From Spinellus fusiger (Eukaryota > Mucoromycota > Mucoromycetes > Mucorales > Phycomycetaceae), in assembly GCA_025094145.1 (NCBI GenBank), contig JALLLS010000064.1, forward strand, positions 124,001 to 188,000: 64,000 nt of DNA. The letters run 5' to 3'. The notes below the pieces were generated by a model that searched no databases, had not been told where the DNA came from, and was given only the letters and a program-made list of their open reading frames with translations. Below are positions 20,394 to 32,133 of the stretch, piece by piece. The position numbers were made by a program, and so were the translations under genes. The first letter of the stretch is position 1; each line of letters begins with the position of its first letter.

Positions 20394-22582
20394 TGTGGGG
20401 AAATAATGAAAAGAGAAAAGAGAAAAGAATTAGTTGATCAGTGTAAACAAGGACATTTCCTTAACATCTTATAATCTCTATCATTTTGAAAAGTCACGGT
20501 GTTTAGGAAAGAGCTCTATTTCTCAAAGCACATCTGAAATAGAATGAAATGGCTCATGCGACAAAGCCACTGTCTATAAATAAATAAGTAAATAAGAGAA
20601 AGACATCTGCTAATAAAAGCATCAGCACTTGTACTTTGTTTTCCTTGCTCTCCCTTGGTATCGTGTCTATTTTGGTTGTTCCATAGGCATCTAGCACTTG
20701 TACAAACGACAAATATATAAACAGTGATGCTAATATTCAAAGTCAACTGTAGTCTATAAAAAGGCCAGTGAGAGATAAATATGCCTAATTTGTATTATTG
20801 TTTGTCTCTTACCATTTAATATGTATTATATTTGGCTTTTTTTTTTTCTTTTCAGTTACTGCACTATTTTTAAATAGAGGTTCTGAGTTTATCTTTGTTT
20901 TTGCCTACAAGCCTATATCTGCCCTCTAGAGTATTTGTTTTACAAACCATGCTTCATCTTTAAGTCTATACTATTCCCTTACAAGAGATCAATAGGAAAG
21001 AAGAATGATCATCTGTGCCGGGTTACTCACAGTCTATAAGGTGGTGCTCTCTATTTCAAATAGGTGTGGGGTTGCTATGCCCTTTTATCGGTGGTCTCGG
21101 GAACAAATCTCCTGTGTTCCGTAATATGTAGGAACCGGGTCACGTGATTGGGGTTTCTTTATAGCCTCCATCTTTTTGAATGTTTTGATCAATAGAATTA
21201 ACACAGTATCTTTGCATTAAAACAATCAATTTATAGGGGTGTGCTTTATTACTGTGAATTCATTTGTCTATTATTCTAAATACTATAACAGTTCTTTTTT
21301 GTTTTGAGCCTTGATGTAATCTGTTTCTCATTTCTGAATGCTGTGTCTGTAAAAGAAGTCACGTGTATCATTACTCATAACAACCTTCTTTCACAGACCC
21401 TACAGATTACTTGTTCTTGTTTTAGAACAATTTACTTATTATTTGAAGTTCTTATGCTTGCCTTTTAATAGAATAACTGTCAAAAGAAAAATAAATTACC
21501 AAATAGTGATTTAATAGTGATAATCATAATCATCATAATCATCATAATAAAAGGATAACAGAACTCAGTAATAATAAGCACGGCTGTATTGAACAGGTCA
21601 TTTATTGATTCTTTTTATTATAAAAAGAGAAAGTGATACTAGGAGATGTCTTGTGATAAAAGTTAATATGAAAATCCAGTAACATAAAATAGGATAAAGA
21701 CATAAGTAGCATGGAGAGGGCTGAAGCGTGTGCCCTCGGATTTTACAAGACTTGTAAACACTTGTATATTTTGGGATAGAAAAGGAAATTACCAGTCTCA
21801 CGAACTTTGATAATATTTTAATTGGTTAAGAAGCTAAAAATGTATTTTCTTTTTCTTTTTTCTTTCTTTATTTTTTAAAAAAAAAATAGACATAATAGTT
21901 CTCTGTAGGATATCAAGTTTTAACACCGAAGAAAAGAAGAAAATTAAGTAATAGAAGGCAACTATTTAACTAACCATACTACTTAAGGTTTAAATTTAGA
22001 TGTTGACATATTTTTTCAATGTAATTTGAAGAGAGAAAATACATTAAGAAAAGAGCTGTGATCATGTGTAATGCTGGTAATGAGCGCCTTATTTATATTA
22101 AATGTAAGGATAAAATAATATATCTATGAAAATAATAAAAATGAAGAAATAAAAAAGGTACAGTATATTTTATATGCATTCAATACAAGATTTAAGCCAG
22201 ATTCTTAATATAGGCTCAGATGAAATATACACAAAAACATGACAGTTACTGATCTATCTCAGTTACCTTGTTTCTTCTATTTTCCTACAGTTATGAATTT
22301 ATAAAAAGAAGCAGGCCAGAAAAGATCCAAAAAAAAATTCATAAAGTAGTGGAAATATGAAATGAAAATGTAAGAGATATAGATATATATTTATAAACTA
22401 CTTGTTAGGACTTTTGCATTGTTTTTGGATCTCACCTTGTCCATAAATCTTTAATATAAAAAAAGAAAAAAAAATTCTACTTTCTGTATTTATTTATAGA
22501 AATACTATAAGTATCAATTTTATATTTATTTATATAATTACTCGAATATCATTAAATGTTATAAAATATATAAAGACGCTTA
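20394..22582. other. long AT-rich intergenic region, left edge of the transposon-rich block
   Basis: About 2.2 kb without any frame carrying a recognisable domain. It contains TCATAA repeats (21525-21550) and A/T runs. I could not make out a tRNA, a transposon terminus or a conserved ORF. Confidence 0.5.
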
Positions 22583-25500
22583 TTATTTATAGAAACCAAC
22601 AGATTTCCAGTAAAAAAAGAATTTCTTGAAAAGGTCAAGGTTCATAGCAGGTGCTTTTGCAAGACTTGGACTCAATGCAACAGTCTTGGAAGTATCCCAT
22701 GTTGGCATAGTAATCATTTCATCAAAGCAGTTCGTATAGAAAGACTTGAGCTTATAAGCAGGGTTTTTATCATCTTTTCCCAATTCAGCGACCCATTCGC
22801 TGGGAGTGACCACGTCAAACTGCATGCCACATCCTTTCATTAAATTAAGCACCTCACCCCATGTGATTCTGTTAGGATTTACAATGTGATAGATGAATTG
22901 CCCCGAGTGTGTTGGGTTTTCAATGGTCTTGATCATAATATCAACCATACTGTTGGCAGCATGATCCACTGAAATCCAATCGATAGTAGTGTTCATGCTA
23001 GGCATCTAATGGCAAAAGAATGAATATAGTTCTATAACCCAGTGTTACGAATTCTTTTCTTTCTCTCTTACCTTGCCCATGACACTACCGCCTCCAATAA
23101 ACATCATTGGGTACTGCTCAGCTGTACTCCATGCACCATTAACAGTGTCACCGTAAATTTGGCCAAGTCTCTCAATATAACATGGAAGATGCTTTTCTTC
23201 TGCAAGATAATTAAGCAGGTGCTCGGCAATGTACTTTGATCGAGCGTAGCCCATAGGCATCGTAACTTTGGAAGACTTTGGTAGAGGTGATTCTGGAATG
23301 ACTTGCATCCACCCAGCACTGGCACTGACACTAGAGACAAAATGGAAGTGAATGGGGTTTCTTTTGCGGTAAGAAAACTCAAGTAGATTGAAGAGTCCCT
23401 GAATGCACTCTCTCTCGTAGAAATCAATGTACTGGTTAAAGTCCAAAACCCATGCACAATGTTGAATCACAGTGACCTCAGACCTCATAACATCGTAGTC
23501 TGTCTTGGAAAATCCCAACATCTTGTCCTTCAGGTTCACAGGAAGTGCAGCTACTTTGGGCGACTGTAGAAGCTCAGTGTCAAGAGACCATTTCTCAAAA
23601 CTTGTGACAATGCGATCAAGAGCCTTGGAGCCCTGACTTCGCACAAGGCAGCATATTTTCTTCACAGATGGTTCTCTGATCAACTTGGCCAATAAGAAAG
23701 ACCCCAAGAATCCAGTAGCACCAGTAAGTAGAACAACCTGATCTTTCATGATGGCTGAGTCATAGGTGGCTACAGAGAAGCTAGCATCAGCCCTCAGTAA
23801 ATAGTCTTCCAATATCTTATTTGTACGAATGTGCTCTTTAGCACTATGGCTGATGTCGTTGGTAGCTTTAGAGGTTAGAGATTTCAGCATGAGGTTGATG
23901 GTTGGACACTGATACAGAAAGTCTTGAGGCAGGTTATCAAAGGCATGCGAGATCTTATTGCGTAGCTCAATAGAAAGAATTGAGTCCAGTCCGTAATCAA
24001 ACAGATCCTGATCGTTGTTTTCAAGTTCATTGCTTTGCAAATGTAAAACATTGGCACTTGTCTCTACAAGATAAGTCTTGATCTGTTGTTGTGACCATGA
24101 AGAACTGTCAATACTAAGACTAGTATTCGATACAGTCTGTTTATCCAGGTAGTCAGTATACATATGATCGATTGTATCCTTGAACTGAATGTTTGCACGC
24201 TTTCGAATTATGCTATTCTTGTCAGTAGTAGGCAGGTGGCTTCCCAGTGGAAGTATTCTGACCATTGGTTTGAAAATGATGCTGTGTGAAGGGGCCTTTT
24301 TGTTTGCTGCATCAACAGCTGAGTAGACTAACAATACATATTTTCATAGTATGAGAGATTGAATTAAGGTGGCTTCATACTAGCTTTTACCTATTTCCAT
24401 AATCTCGTCTGGGGAATAATTCTGACATTTTTCAGGAGATAGCTCAATGAGTGTGCCAACAAATGTGCGGTCTTCACCAAAAACAACACACTGCTTTATG
24501 ATAGGGCATATGCGTAGATCTGCTTCTATGATAAGTGGGTTGGTTTTTTCACCATTTTTCCTAAGTAGAAAAGAAATGAGTTTATTTTTTTTTGCAAGTA
24601 CATATAATGTGTCCCAAGTCTCTGTTGTTATAGACTTACATAACCAAAACATCATCTATGCGACTAACATAATTATAGCAGCCAGGGTACTTTGGATCTT
24701 CAAAAAATATGTCATTTGTGTTATAGCTCTGTGTATCTTCACTGCAAATTCCTGCAGCCAGGCTAGGGTAGGTGTTTTTGATGACAAGATGTTTTGTTTG
24801 AGAGTCTTCACCGTATGGCTCAAATATACAATGGTCTTTGGGTATAGAAATCGGTCTAAAAGCCTCCCAATTGGGACTTTTGAATTTAGTATCACTCATC
24901 ATCAGAGCCCCCGTTTCTAAAATCAAGATGGCCAGATAGTTATCATAAGTAGTTGATATTGATTGACTTTTTTTTTCTTTCTCTCTTACCCGTGGCGCCA
25001 TAAACGGAACATACGCGAATGTTATTTTTTCTTAAAGACTTCATAACATCTTTTCGGAGAGGTGCACCACCATAACTATTTTAGAAAGATATAAGATATA
25101 TAAATCAGCACACATAATTGCTTGATTATACTCACAACATCAGTTTTAATTGTTGAAGTACAGAATAGTCTTTAGTCTCAGTTGTGTAAATAAGAAGTTG
25201 TTCTAATATCAAAGGAGACAATGACATAAAGGTACACTTGTTATATTTGAGTGTGAAAAGAATCTCTTCTGTAGAAAGTAGAAGACTTCTTGTAAATATT
25301 ATACTGCCTCCTACTACGATGATATTCAAAATAGATTCATATCCAAACGAATGGACTCTAATAGAGACAATAAATTTAGAAATCCGGGGTAGTATAAAAA
25401 GCTACTTACAATGGCATATGTGAGAACATGACATCGGATGAATTAAAATGTATATCTGAATTGCAGTCTCCAAGCCCTACATTAAGGAGTTGACTAATGT

Positions 25501-26199
25501 TCAAGAGATGATAATTCGTTAAGTAAATGGGCTTTGGAAGACCTGTAGACCCAGAGCTAGTTATTCATAGTTTTATATTAGCAAAATAAAAATAAAACAC
25601 TATATTGCTTACCTGTGTAAGATCATAATAACGGTACTTGAGTCATTCTCCAAAGTGCTTTTCAGTAGATAATCAGCATTGGGGTTGATCATCTTCTTGG
25701 CTTCAGCAGCAATGTCAAGAGCAGGGAATATAAATACACGGCAATTTTCCACCATGTCTGCTGTTGTTTGTGCCTTTTTGCTATACTTCACTGATGCTAC
25801 CAGTAACTTGGAATTTGTTTTTTGGAGTATATTGATATCAGCTTCATTTGAGTTTCGTGGTGATAAAGCTATAAAAATAGAACGAAGCTTTATGATGGCC
25901 AGAAAATAAATCATGTAGGAAACTGAATGATCTTCAATAAATCCAATTGATTCACAGTCCTTTACTGTCTCATGCAATTCACAAGCAATGTTGGTTGTAA
26001 TAGTGTTGACCTGTCTGTAGGTGAGTGTTCTAAATGTCTCGGATCCATCATTAAGTGTATCGGCGTATCTCACAAACACATTGTCTGCATATTTGCTTGC
26101 TTGATGATTCCAGAAATCAAGAAATGTATTCTGTTTTATAAATTCCAATTCAGGGTAAATCATAAGGTATATTTGAGCTTTTCTACTTGACACAAGCAT
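22583..26199 (-). CDS. adenylate-forming reductase (A-PCP-thioester reductase, NRPS-like)
   Basis: Eight exons: 26199..25613, 25556..25410, 25357..25136, 25075..24990, 24916..24640, 24560..24391, 24327..23072, 23005..22583 (3168 nt, 1055 aa, phases consistent). The adenylation domain has the P-loop SSGSTGLPKPI (assembled across intron 1), FYGGAPLRKD, VYGATETG and SRIDDVLVM. A carrier domain has DYGLDSILSIEL, whose Ser would carry phosphopantetheine. The reductase domain has LLTGATGFLGSF (NADPH loop), the YARSK Tyr/Lys pair and IERLGQIYGD. Such enzymes activate a carboxylic or amino acid, load it and reduce it to an aldehyde or alcohol. There is no condensation domain, and it is shorter than Lys2 (~1400 aa), so it is probably not the lysine enzyme. 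Substrate unknown. Confidence 0.9.
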
Positions 26200-27080
26200 T
26201 GTTCAAATAATTAGCAAGTGTAGTATAGATAATCCATAGTATAGAATAGTTGATTTACCAACCTTGTAATTGAGTAAAGATGTATGTTGAGTTGAGTCTA
26301 TCTCTCAAAATAAGGGTATTTATAAGGATTTAATGTCTAAACTATATACGACACTCGATCATAATGATAATTCTATTCATGGGTCGGAGCCTTTTACTGT
26401 AAAATTATTCTTTCTTGATTACATATTAGTTTCAACGATCTCCGTTGACCATACTCTCTAAGGCACGTTTTATTATTCTTATAAATAAATCCGTGAGAAT
26501 AAAAATATGAAACAAGATTTTCATGCCAAAAGGTTTCGTAGAAATTCAGAGTAGTGGCTGTTATCAGCATAGATATTACTGATTTTCTTTATATCGAGAA
26601 AGGTGTCGAAGTGATATTCCATTTTGATATCAATGATCAGTGAACTACCCTTACAAAGATATATATAAAATTAATAACTCTAGTAAAATGGAACCAAACA
26701 CAAAAAGTATAACATTGAATAAACATATAAAATTAAAGTATTATTAAAGGGGTATGATATCAGGGAACGTTACCAAAATCTCAATCTTCTGAGATAAAAA
26801 TAAAATAAACAATAACAGATCAGTACCAGTGATTTCATAACTGTAAACTATATTTTACACGAGTGCCGATCACTTGGATACAGGGTCCGATGAGGATAGT
26901 AAATGGAGACCGAATAATAATGGACACAGCAGTAGAAATACACATTTTCCTATAGCACCATGCTTTTTCAGAGAAGATAGCACGCATAAAAAACATAGCA
27001 CAGTGTATTTAAGGATATTTTCTCTGAAAATGTATTTTTTTTTGGAAATGATATACATGTTCTTATTTATTATTATTGAA
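26200..27080. other. promoter side of the reductase gene and AT-rich spacer
   Basis: Apart from the TATA-like site no gene or repeat is recognisable. The right end abuts the terminal repeat of a DNA transposon. Confidence 0.5.
26317..26324 (-). promoter_or_regulatory. TATA box candidate for the A-PCP-reductase gene
   Basis: Minus strand reads CCTTATAAATACCC, a TATAAATA about 118 bases before the ATG at 26199. Confidence 0.45.
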
Positions 27081-28403
27081 CACTCTTTCCGGAAATTATC
27101 GATGCAAAAATAAAAATGAATTTGGTGCAAAAATGGAATGGACCAAGTGCAACAAAGAAATGAATTTATTATAAAGATTTTCTTTCTAAACAATCGTCAA
27201 ATCTGGACTGGGACTATCTACAGAATCCTTGCAAGTCACTGAACAGCACTTTATTACAAAGAATATGAGATCGTTGAGGATAATATTTCCTTATCCAAAA
27301 GAGCTTCTCTTTTGAGTCTACTCTTTACAATTGACCAGAATTGCTCAATAGGATTAAGCTCAGGTGAATAAGGTGGAGGATAGACGCAGCCATATCCTCT
27401 ACCCTCAATGTAAAGCTGAATGTCCCTATTATTATGAGGGACATTGTCCATGATTAAATACAGTCCCACCCTTACCTTTTTGACTCTGGATGGGACCAAT
27501 TACTACTTTTCTTTTCTTCAAAGCTGCTTTGTCAATGAAAACATAGTTGCTCAAGAAATCCATGTCGGTTTCCTGCCAACAAGTAACCCAGGTGTACCCT
27601 TCTTCAATCTTTTCGGGACCGTTTCACTCTACTGAATGGAAATGAGCTCTCTTGAGTGTGAAATGACATATCTTAGTAAGGAAGTCATGCAAAGTAGATT
27701 TCTTGATTTCAAGACTCATAAACCAGGCATTTAACCGCTCCATCATTTCCTCCAGGGCAATATCTGGCCTTTCATCTACCATGTCAACCACAAAATCCCT
27801 GTGTTCTTTGCAAAGTTTGGTGATCTTCCAGCCGAATTACTATTGGAACTGCTACCATTTTTCCTGTGAGGTAAGTCTTCATCCTTATTTAAACTCTCTG
27901 TTCCTTTTTTGAACCAGTTTTTACCAGTGCTAGGAAGTATGTTGACCTTTTTGTAAGCAGCACGAACACTGAGTTGTTTCTCATACACTCAATAAAAAAA
28001 ACCGATCCTTATCTTCTTTTTTATATGAAGGATAGATTGCTTTTGTAACCTATTCATTTTTGATGATGCTATCATCTAAGTTGTCAAGTTTATTGTCCTT
28101 GACATGCTTTTCTGGAGGCTTCAGTTCCATATAGTGTCTAAAGTTTGTGACGTTGTGAAGCGGATATTGCTCATTGTCCACTTCCATATCCAGAACAATA
28201 ACTGAACCCCTTCTCTTCGTTGTAAAGATTCCCACTTCCATCTTTTTAAATAAATGGATCCATATTTAATGTTGAATGGTTGTTTAATAGATAATTCAGT
28301 ATAAAAGTGCACCAAATTTCACAACTATTTGTGCACCAAATTTATTTTACGCTGTGCACTAAATTCATTTTGAATCTTGCACCAATAATTTCCGGAAAGA
28401 GTG
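27081..28403 (-). mobile_element. degenerate DDE_3 (Tc1/pogo-like) DNA transposon with terminal inverted repeats
   Basis: The ends CACTCTTTCCGGAAATTAT (left) and its complement ATAATTTCCGGAAAGAGTG (right) match. Subterminal GTGCACCAAAT-like motifs recur inside both ends. A TA follows the right end; the left flank reads AA, so the presumed TA duplication has decayed on that side. On the minus strand a transposase is spread over several frames: MEVDNEQYPLHNVTN, a helix-turn-helix AAYKKVNILPSTGKNWFKK, DMVDERPDIALEEMMERLN, YVFIDKAALKKRK, LIMDNVPHNNRD and PYSPELNPIEQFW. The last three hold the D, D and E positions. Stops and frame changes (for example near 28051 and 27985) show that it is no longer coding. 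Confidence 0.85.
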
Positions 28404-29555
28404 TATTATTGGGCACTGATAATAGAAGGAGCTACTAGTTAGATGAAAGTGTTGACAATCAGTCACTAGTAGTGCAAAGGTTCGAGGGTGTTATGGTAAT
28501 GCTGGAAAAGAGACAGACAGGGGTATATCATGCAAAGACGGATATAGTAGCTTTCAGCACTTGTGCTTGATCTATTAATTTCCTTAAGCAATCGGATGCT
28601 TCTTCAGACAGCTCAATAATACCTGATAACAAGCGAAAACAACTTCTTTATTTAAACATTCATATACTAAGGTTTTTTTACCCTTTTTCATGACATTATT
28701 AGCTGTCTAACTTACTCAGTGTTCTATCTTCTTGGCATCTCTCTTTCTAGGTGATAAAGACGTTATCTAAAAGATGCCTCAGCTATATTACATTATCTTA
28801 TACTTAAAATAATACAATAATACAATAATACAATACAAGCTAAATCAAATACATGATCTTTAAAAATGATTGTTGCACCTTCTCAATAAAAAAATATCTA
28901 TTTTAAAAGTAAAACTTCTCGTTTTATCTTTATCACTGATGATATTGATCGAAATTCGACTTAATAGGCAACATAAGCTACTCTTTAACTATAGGCTCTA
29001 TTAATAGTTTTGATCTGATCATCATATTTCTTGCACATATAACATAGTCTTTGTTTGGATGATTGAACAAATTTTATTCTAGAAACACAACAATAATTTG
29101 GTAAAACAATATATCAATCTAGCTGTATAGAAAAACCTATTTAGAATTTTCAGTTTTGTATGTCCCTGAATGATAGCAACTTCATAGATACAAAACATAG
29201 ACAATAGAAACTATATCATTAGGCATAAAATAAAACTTATAAATGTCTTATTATTATATTTTTATTTATACCAAGCATACTATTTGCCTCTATTATTTGA
29301 ACACTATAGATCTAATAAATACTTGTGAGTGACATATATGTAGACTGTCTTTCAGCAATCATGCTAACCCGAGGACTCGGTAAAACGTAAAGTATCTGCA
29401 ACTCATTTGTGTTTATCTCTCCGCCCCGGTCTTCAAATTACTATAGTAATTGTTTATTTTTCATTTCTTCTCTGTATTAGGTTTTTCCGGGTAGTTTGTG
29501 CATCTGATCTACATTCATAATAAAAATAACCTTTGTTCAGTCTCATTATTTTCCT
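28404..29555. other. AT-rich spacer without recognisable gene
   Basis: About 1.15 kb. A short (AATAC)n run lies at 28808-28832. I see no domain in any frame. Confidence 0.5.
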
Positions 29556-30090
29556 GGCCGAACAATCTCAGTAGCATAAACTCCGCCAAGTACCTCGATG
29601 TACTTGGAGAGGCCTACTGCCCCGAACTCGAGCATCTCTCTCTATCCTAAACCCTGGAGTCAGCCACCGCCTACAGGAGGACAATGCTAAACACCATAAG
29701 GGCAGGTCAAAGAGTATAGAAAATCTTCCTTACTGGCCCTCACATAGTCCCTATCTCAATCCAATTGAGCATCTGTGGGCCCACCTAAAGAAGATCATTA
29801 GGAAGAAAAGAAGTTTTATACCACTAAGGTGAGGTTGGGGGCGGCCCTGATGCTGGAATGGAGCAAAATATCAAAGTAAGACACCTTCATTGTCAGCATA
29901 AGGCGGAGATGCCAGGCTGTAATAGATGCTAAGGGTGGTCACAGTGGCTACTAAGTGGCGTTACAATAAAACTTTTTTGTTTTGTTTTGTTTTATAAACA
30001 CTATTCTATGTATCTATTGAAAGTTTTATGTTTCTATCTAATGAATTCATAAAGTGATAACACTATCAAGAAAACTATGAATATAAAAAA
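29556..30090 (+). pseudogene. decayed C-terminal part of a Tc1-family transposase
   Basis: In shifting frames the plus strand reads EAYCPELEHL, then HRLQEDNAKHHKG (second catalytic D), then PHSPYLNPIEHLWAHLKK (catalytic E) and GGHSGY, all of Tc1/mariner type, broken by stops and a frame change. The 3' non-coding part (TTATAAACACTATTCTATGT, then GATAACACTATCAAG) is shared, inverted, with 48030-48125 and weakly with 45835-45925, so it belongs to the same family as those relics. Confidence 0.75.
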
Positions 30091-30719
30091 AGAAATCTGC
30101 ATCTGAAACCATTGATTACATTCATTTGGTCACTTTATGTTCGCCAAGACAGTGCTAATACCAAAGACTGAGAATCTTTGCTTAATATTTTTTTTATCTA
30201 TTGTTCTTTTGACCTTATTTATGTTCCATTTATGTTTAAAGTATCTAATGTTCGTTCAATGTACCTTTTTATCTAACAAGTAAAAGGACATGATACAAAA
30301 ATCGAAGTCGGAGAATCTAAAACTTGCAAGCATTTTTATAATTCACTAAAGAGAATTGGAGAACACTTTTCGTATACCTTCAATGGTAATTTATACACCT
30401 TAGTACTTCGTAGTGGTACCTGCTAGTGAAAAATATGTTGACATAATTTTCGCAAATAGTGAGAGAAGTGCCTACAATCTTCACAAGTCTTTTATCGAAC
30501 CATTCTATTCATATTACGGTTTATGTAACACTTTTTAAACAATATCGACTTGATTTATAGTTGAGGCTATTATAATTTGAGGTAGTGATAGATCTAAGAG
30601 GTGTGTATAACTCAAGAGAGAGAGAATATGTGTGTGGCTACAAATACACAGATCACATACAAAACAGGAAGTTGGGGGATATACTTCATAATATAGTCTT
30701 TTTGTTTTAGCGGAAGGAG
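30091..30719. other. AT-rich spacer
   Basis: No gene or terminal repeat could be made out between two transposase relics. Confidence 0.45.
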
Positions 30720-31440
30720 TAATAACAAAGACTAAAGAGTATTTACTTGTTGTTCTTTGGCTATCCTTGTTGCTATAATTGGTCTGATGATAGCCTCTGA
30801 TCCCATGTACGCGAGATCATTATATAAAGCATATATCCTGTCATTAGTTTCACGATAGTCCAATTGCTTCATTATATCATTTAATATGGCACCTCTATTC
30901 AACATGTTCCGATCATGGATTACACCAGCAGATGGACCACATAAGCTCACCTTGATTCCATTAGGACAAATAGTAGCTTAGTGCTCAAGACCATATCTTC
31001 TTATATAACCATTATACACAAATTCTTGATAGTTATCTAGTCTAAAGATTGTATTAATAATGCCGTCGATAAAGCCAACGACATCTTTGTAACATGAGCC
31101 TTTGCTAATGATTGTATCTTTAAAGACTTTCAAGTTGAAAGAGTCGAGATATGTGTTCCCTGTTCAGCATTAATTCTAGGAAACTAATTGCCCTGACAAT
31201 TCTGGTTATTTCATCATAAGTAAATCTAAAGAGCTTTTTTCATATATCGTCATCGAAAGATAATATATCTAGTTGTTGATTGTTGTAAAATGTATGTAAA
31301 CAACTGTTTTTACTAAGTTGGATATATAGGTTATCCTTATCAAGACTATTTAATACAGATCGTTTAAAATGAACTGTATCAATATAGAAGCATCTGATAA
31401 TAATGTTGAACAAAATTGTGCTATAAGAAGACATTATATC
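30720..31440 (-). pseudogene. decayed DDE_Tnp4 (Harbinger-type) transposase
   Basis: The minus strand reads GFIDGIINTIFR, DNYQEFVYNGYIRRYGLE, then a TAA stop (near 30978), then ATICPNGIKVSLCGPSAG and VIHDRNMLNRGAILND, DLAYMGSEAIIRPI. In the family the first D lies in the FIDGT motif, the second in the H/N-D motif after the GP loop. A Leu/Ser-rich N-terminal fragment lies at 31240-31434. Internal stop plus a frame break before 31200 show inactivation. Confidence 0.7.
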
Positions 31441-31523
31441 GAATCTATATTATAGTAAAATATGACAAAGAAACATCTTATATTCACGTATTTTATTGTT
31501 TAATACAGGTTTAATGGGCTAAA

Positions 31524-32025
31524 CTTCAAAATATTTTTTATTTTTGGGTATGGTTTGCTATTCATGCATTGGGTATGTTAGCCACCCTATGAGATCGTTT
31601 GAAAATTTCAAGAATAAACATATAACACTTTAAATACAAAAGTGAAAAATAAATGCAAAGGAATAGGAGACAGAAAAATATAAGAATACAAAACCTCACA
31701 TGAGGGGAAAATGATGAAAAATGAGAGATGACAGTAAAATGATAAGTTAAGAACAGATATCCAAAAGGCCATAAACTTAGCAAGGAAACCAGGACACCAA
31801 AAATATAACCGTCATCCTGTGGCGATTCGAAATCTAACGAGGGATACTTAGAGCAACTTGGAAAATCCTGAGAATAAATACAGCAACTACGCTGACAGCT
31901 TCTGGCTTTGCTAAACGAGTTATGAATGGGTGGTAAAGGAAAAGTCGGAGGAAAAGTGAAGATACAGCGTCTGTTGCCAAAGGAGTCTTTGCACTCTATG
32001 GCGGCGTTAGCGTTCCCGCTTAACA
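31524..32025 (-). mobile_element. short 5'-truncated LINE copy (3' end only)
   Basis: This ~500-bp segment is a direct repeat of 32140-32640, the 3' end of the neighbouring LINE; both run from a TTTTTATTTTTGGGT tail (AT-rich 3' end on the minus strand) to a GGCGGCGTT(A/G)GCGTTCCCGCT block. It is flanked by GTTTAATGGGCTAAA (31509-31523) and GTTTAAAAGGCTAAA (32026-32040), a 15-bp target duplication with two mismatches. Confidence 0.8.
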
Positions 32026-32116
32026 GTTTAAAAGGCTAAAGTAAGCCTGTATGTAGCCTAGATATACCATTTCCGAGAAGTAATGTCGCATTCACTTGTC
32101 ACATCTGCGTATATAT

Positions 32117-32133
32117 TGTATTATAAATACAGT
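32117..32133. repeat. left target-site duplication of the LINE insertion
   Basis: TGTATTATAAATACAGT here is identical to 34997-35013. The last four or so bases are the first bases of the adjacent Tc1 element, so the LINE inserted into that element's end. Confidence 0.85.

Noticed and set aside
28440..28500. GGTTCGAG motif resembling a tRNA B box
   Set aside because: No A box, no acceptor or anticodon stem pairing around it.
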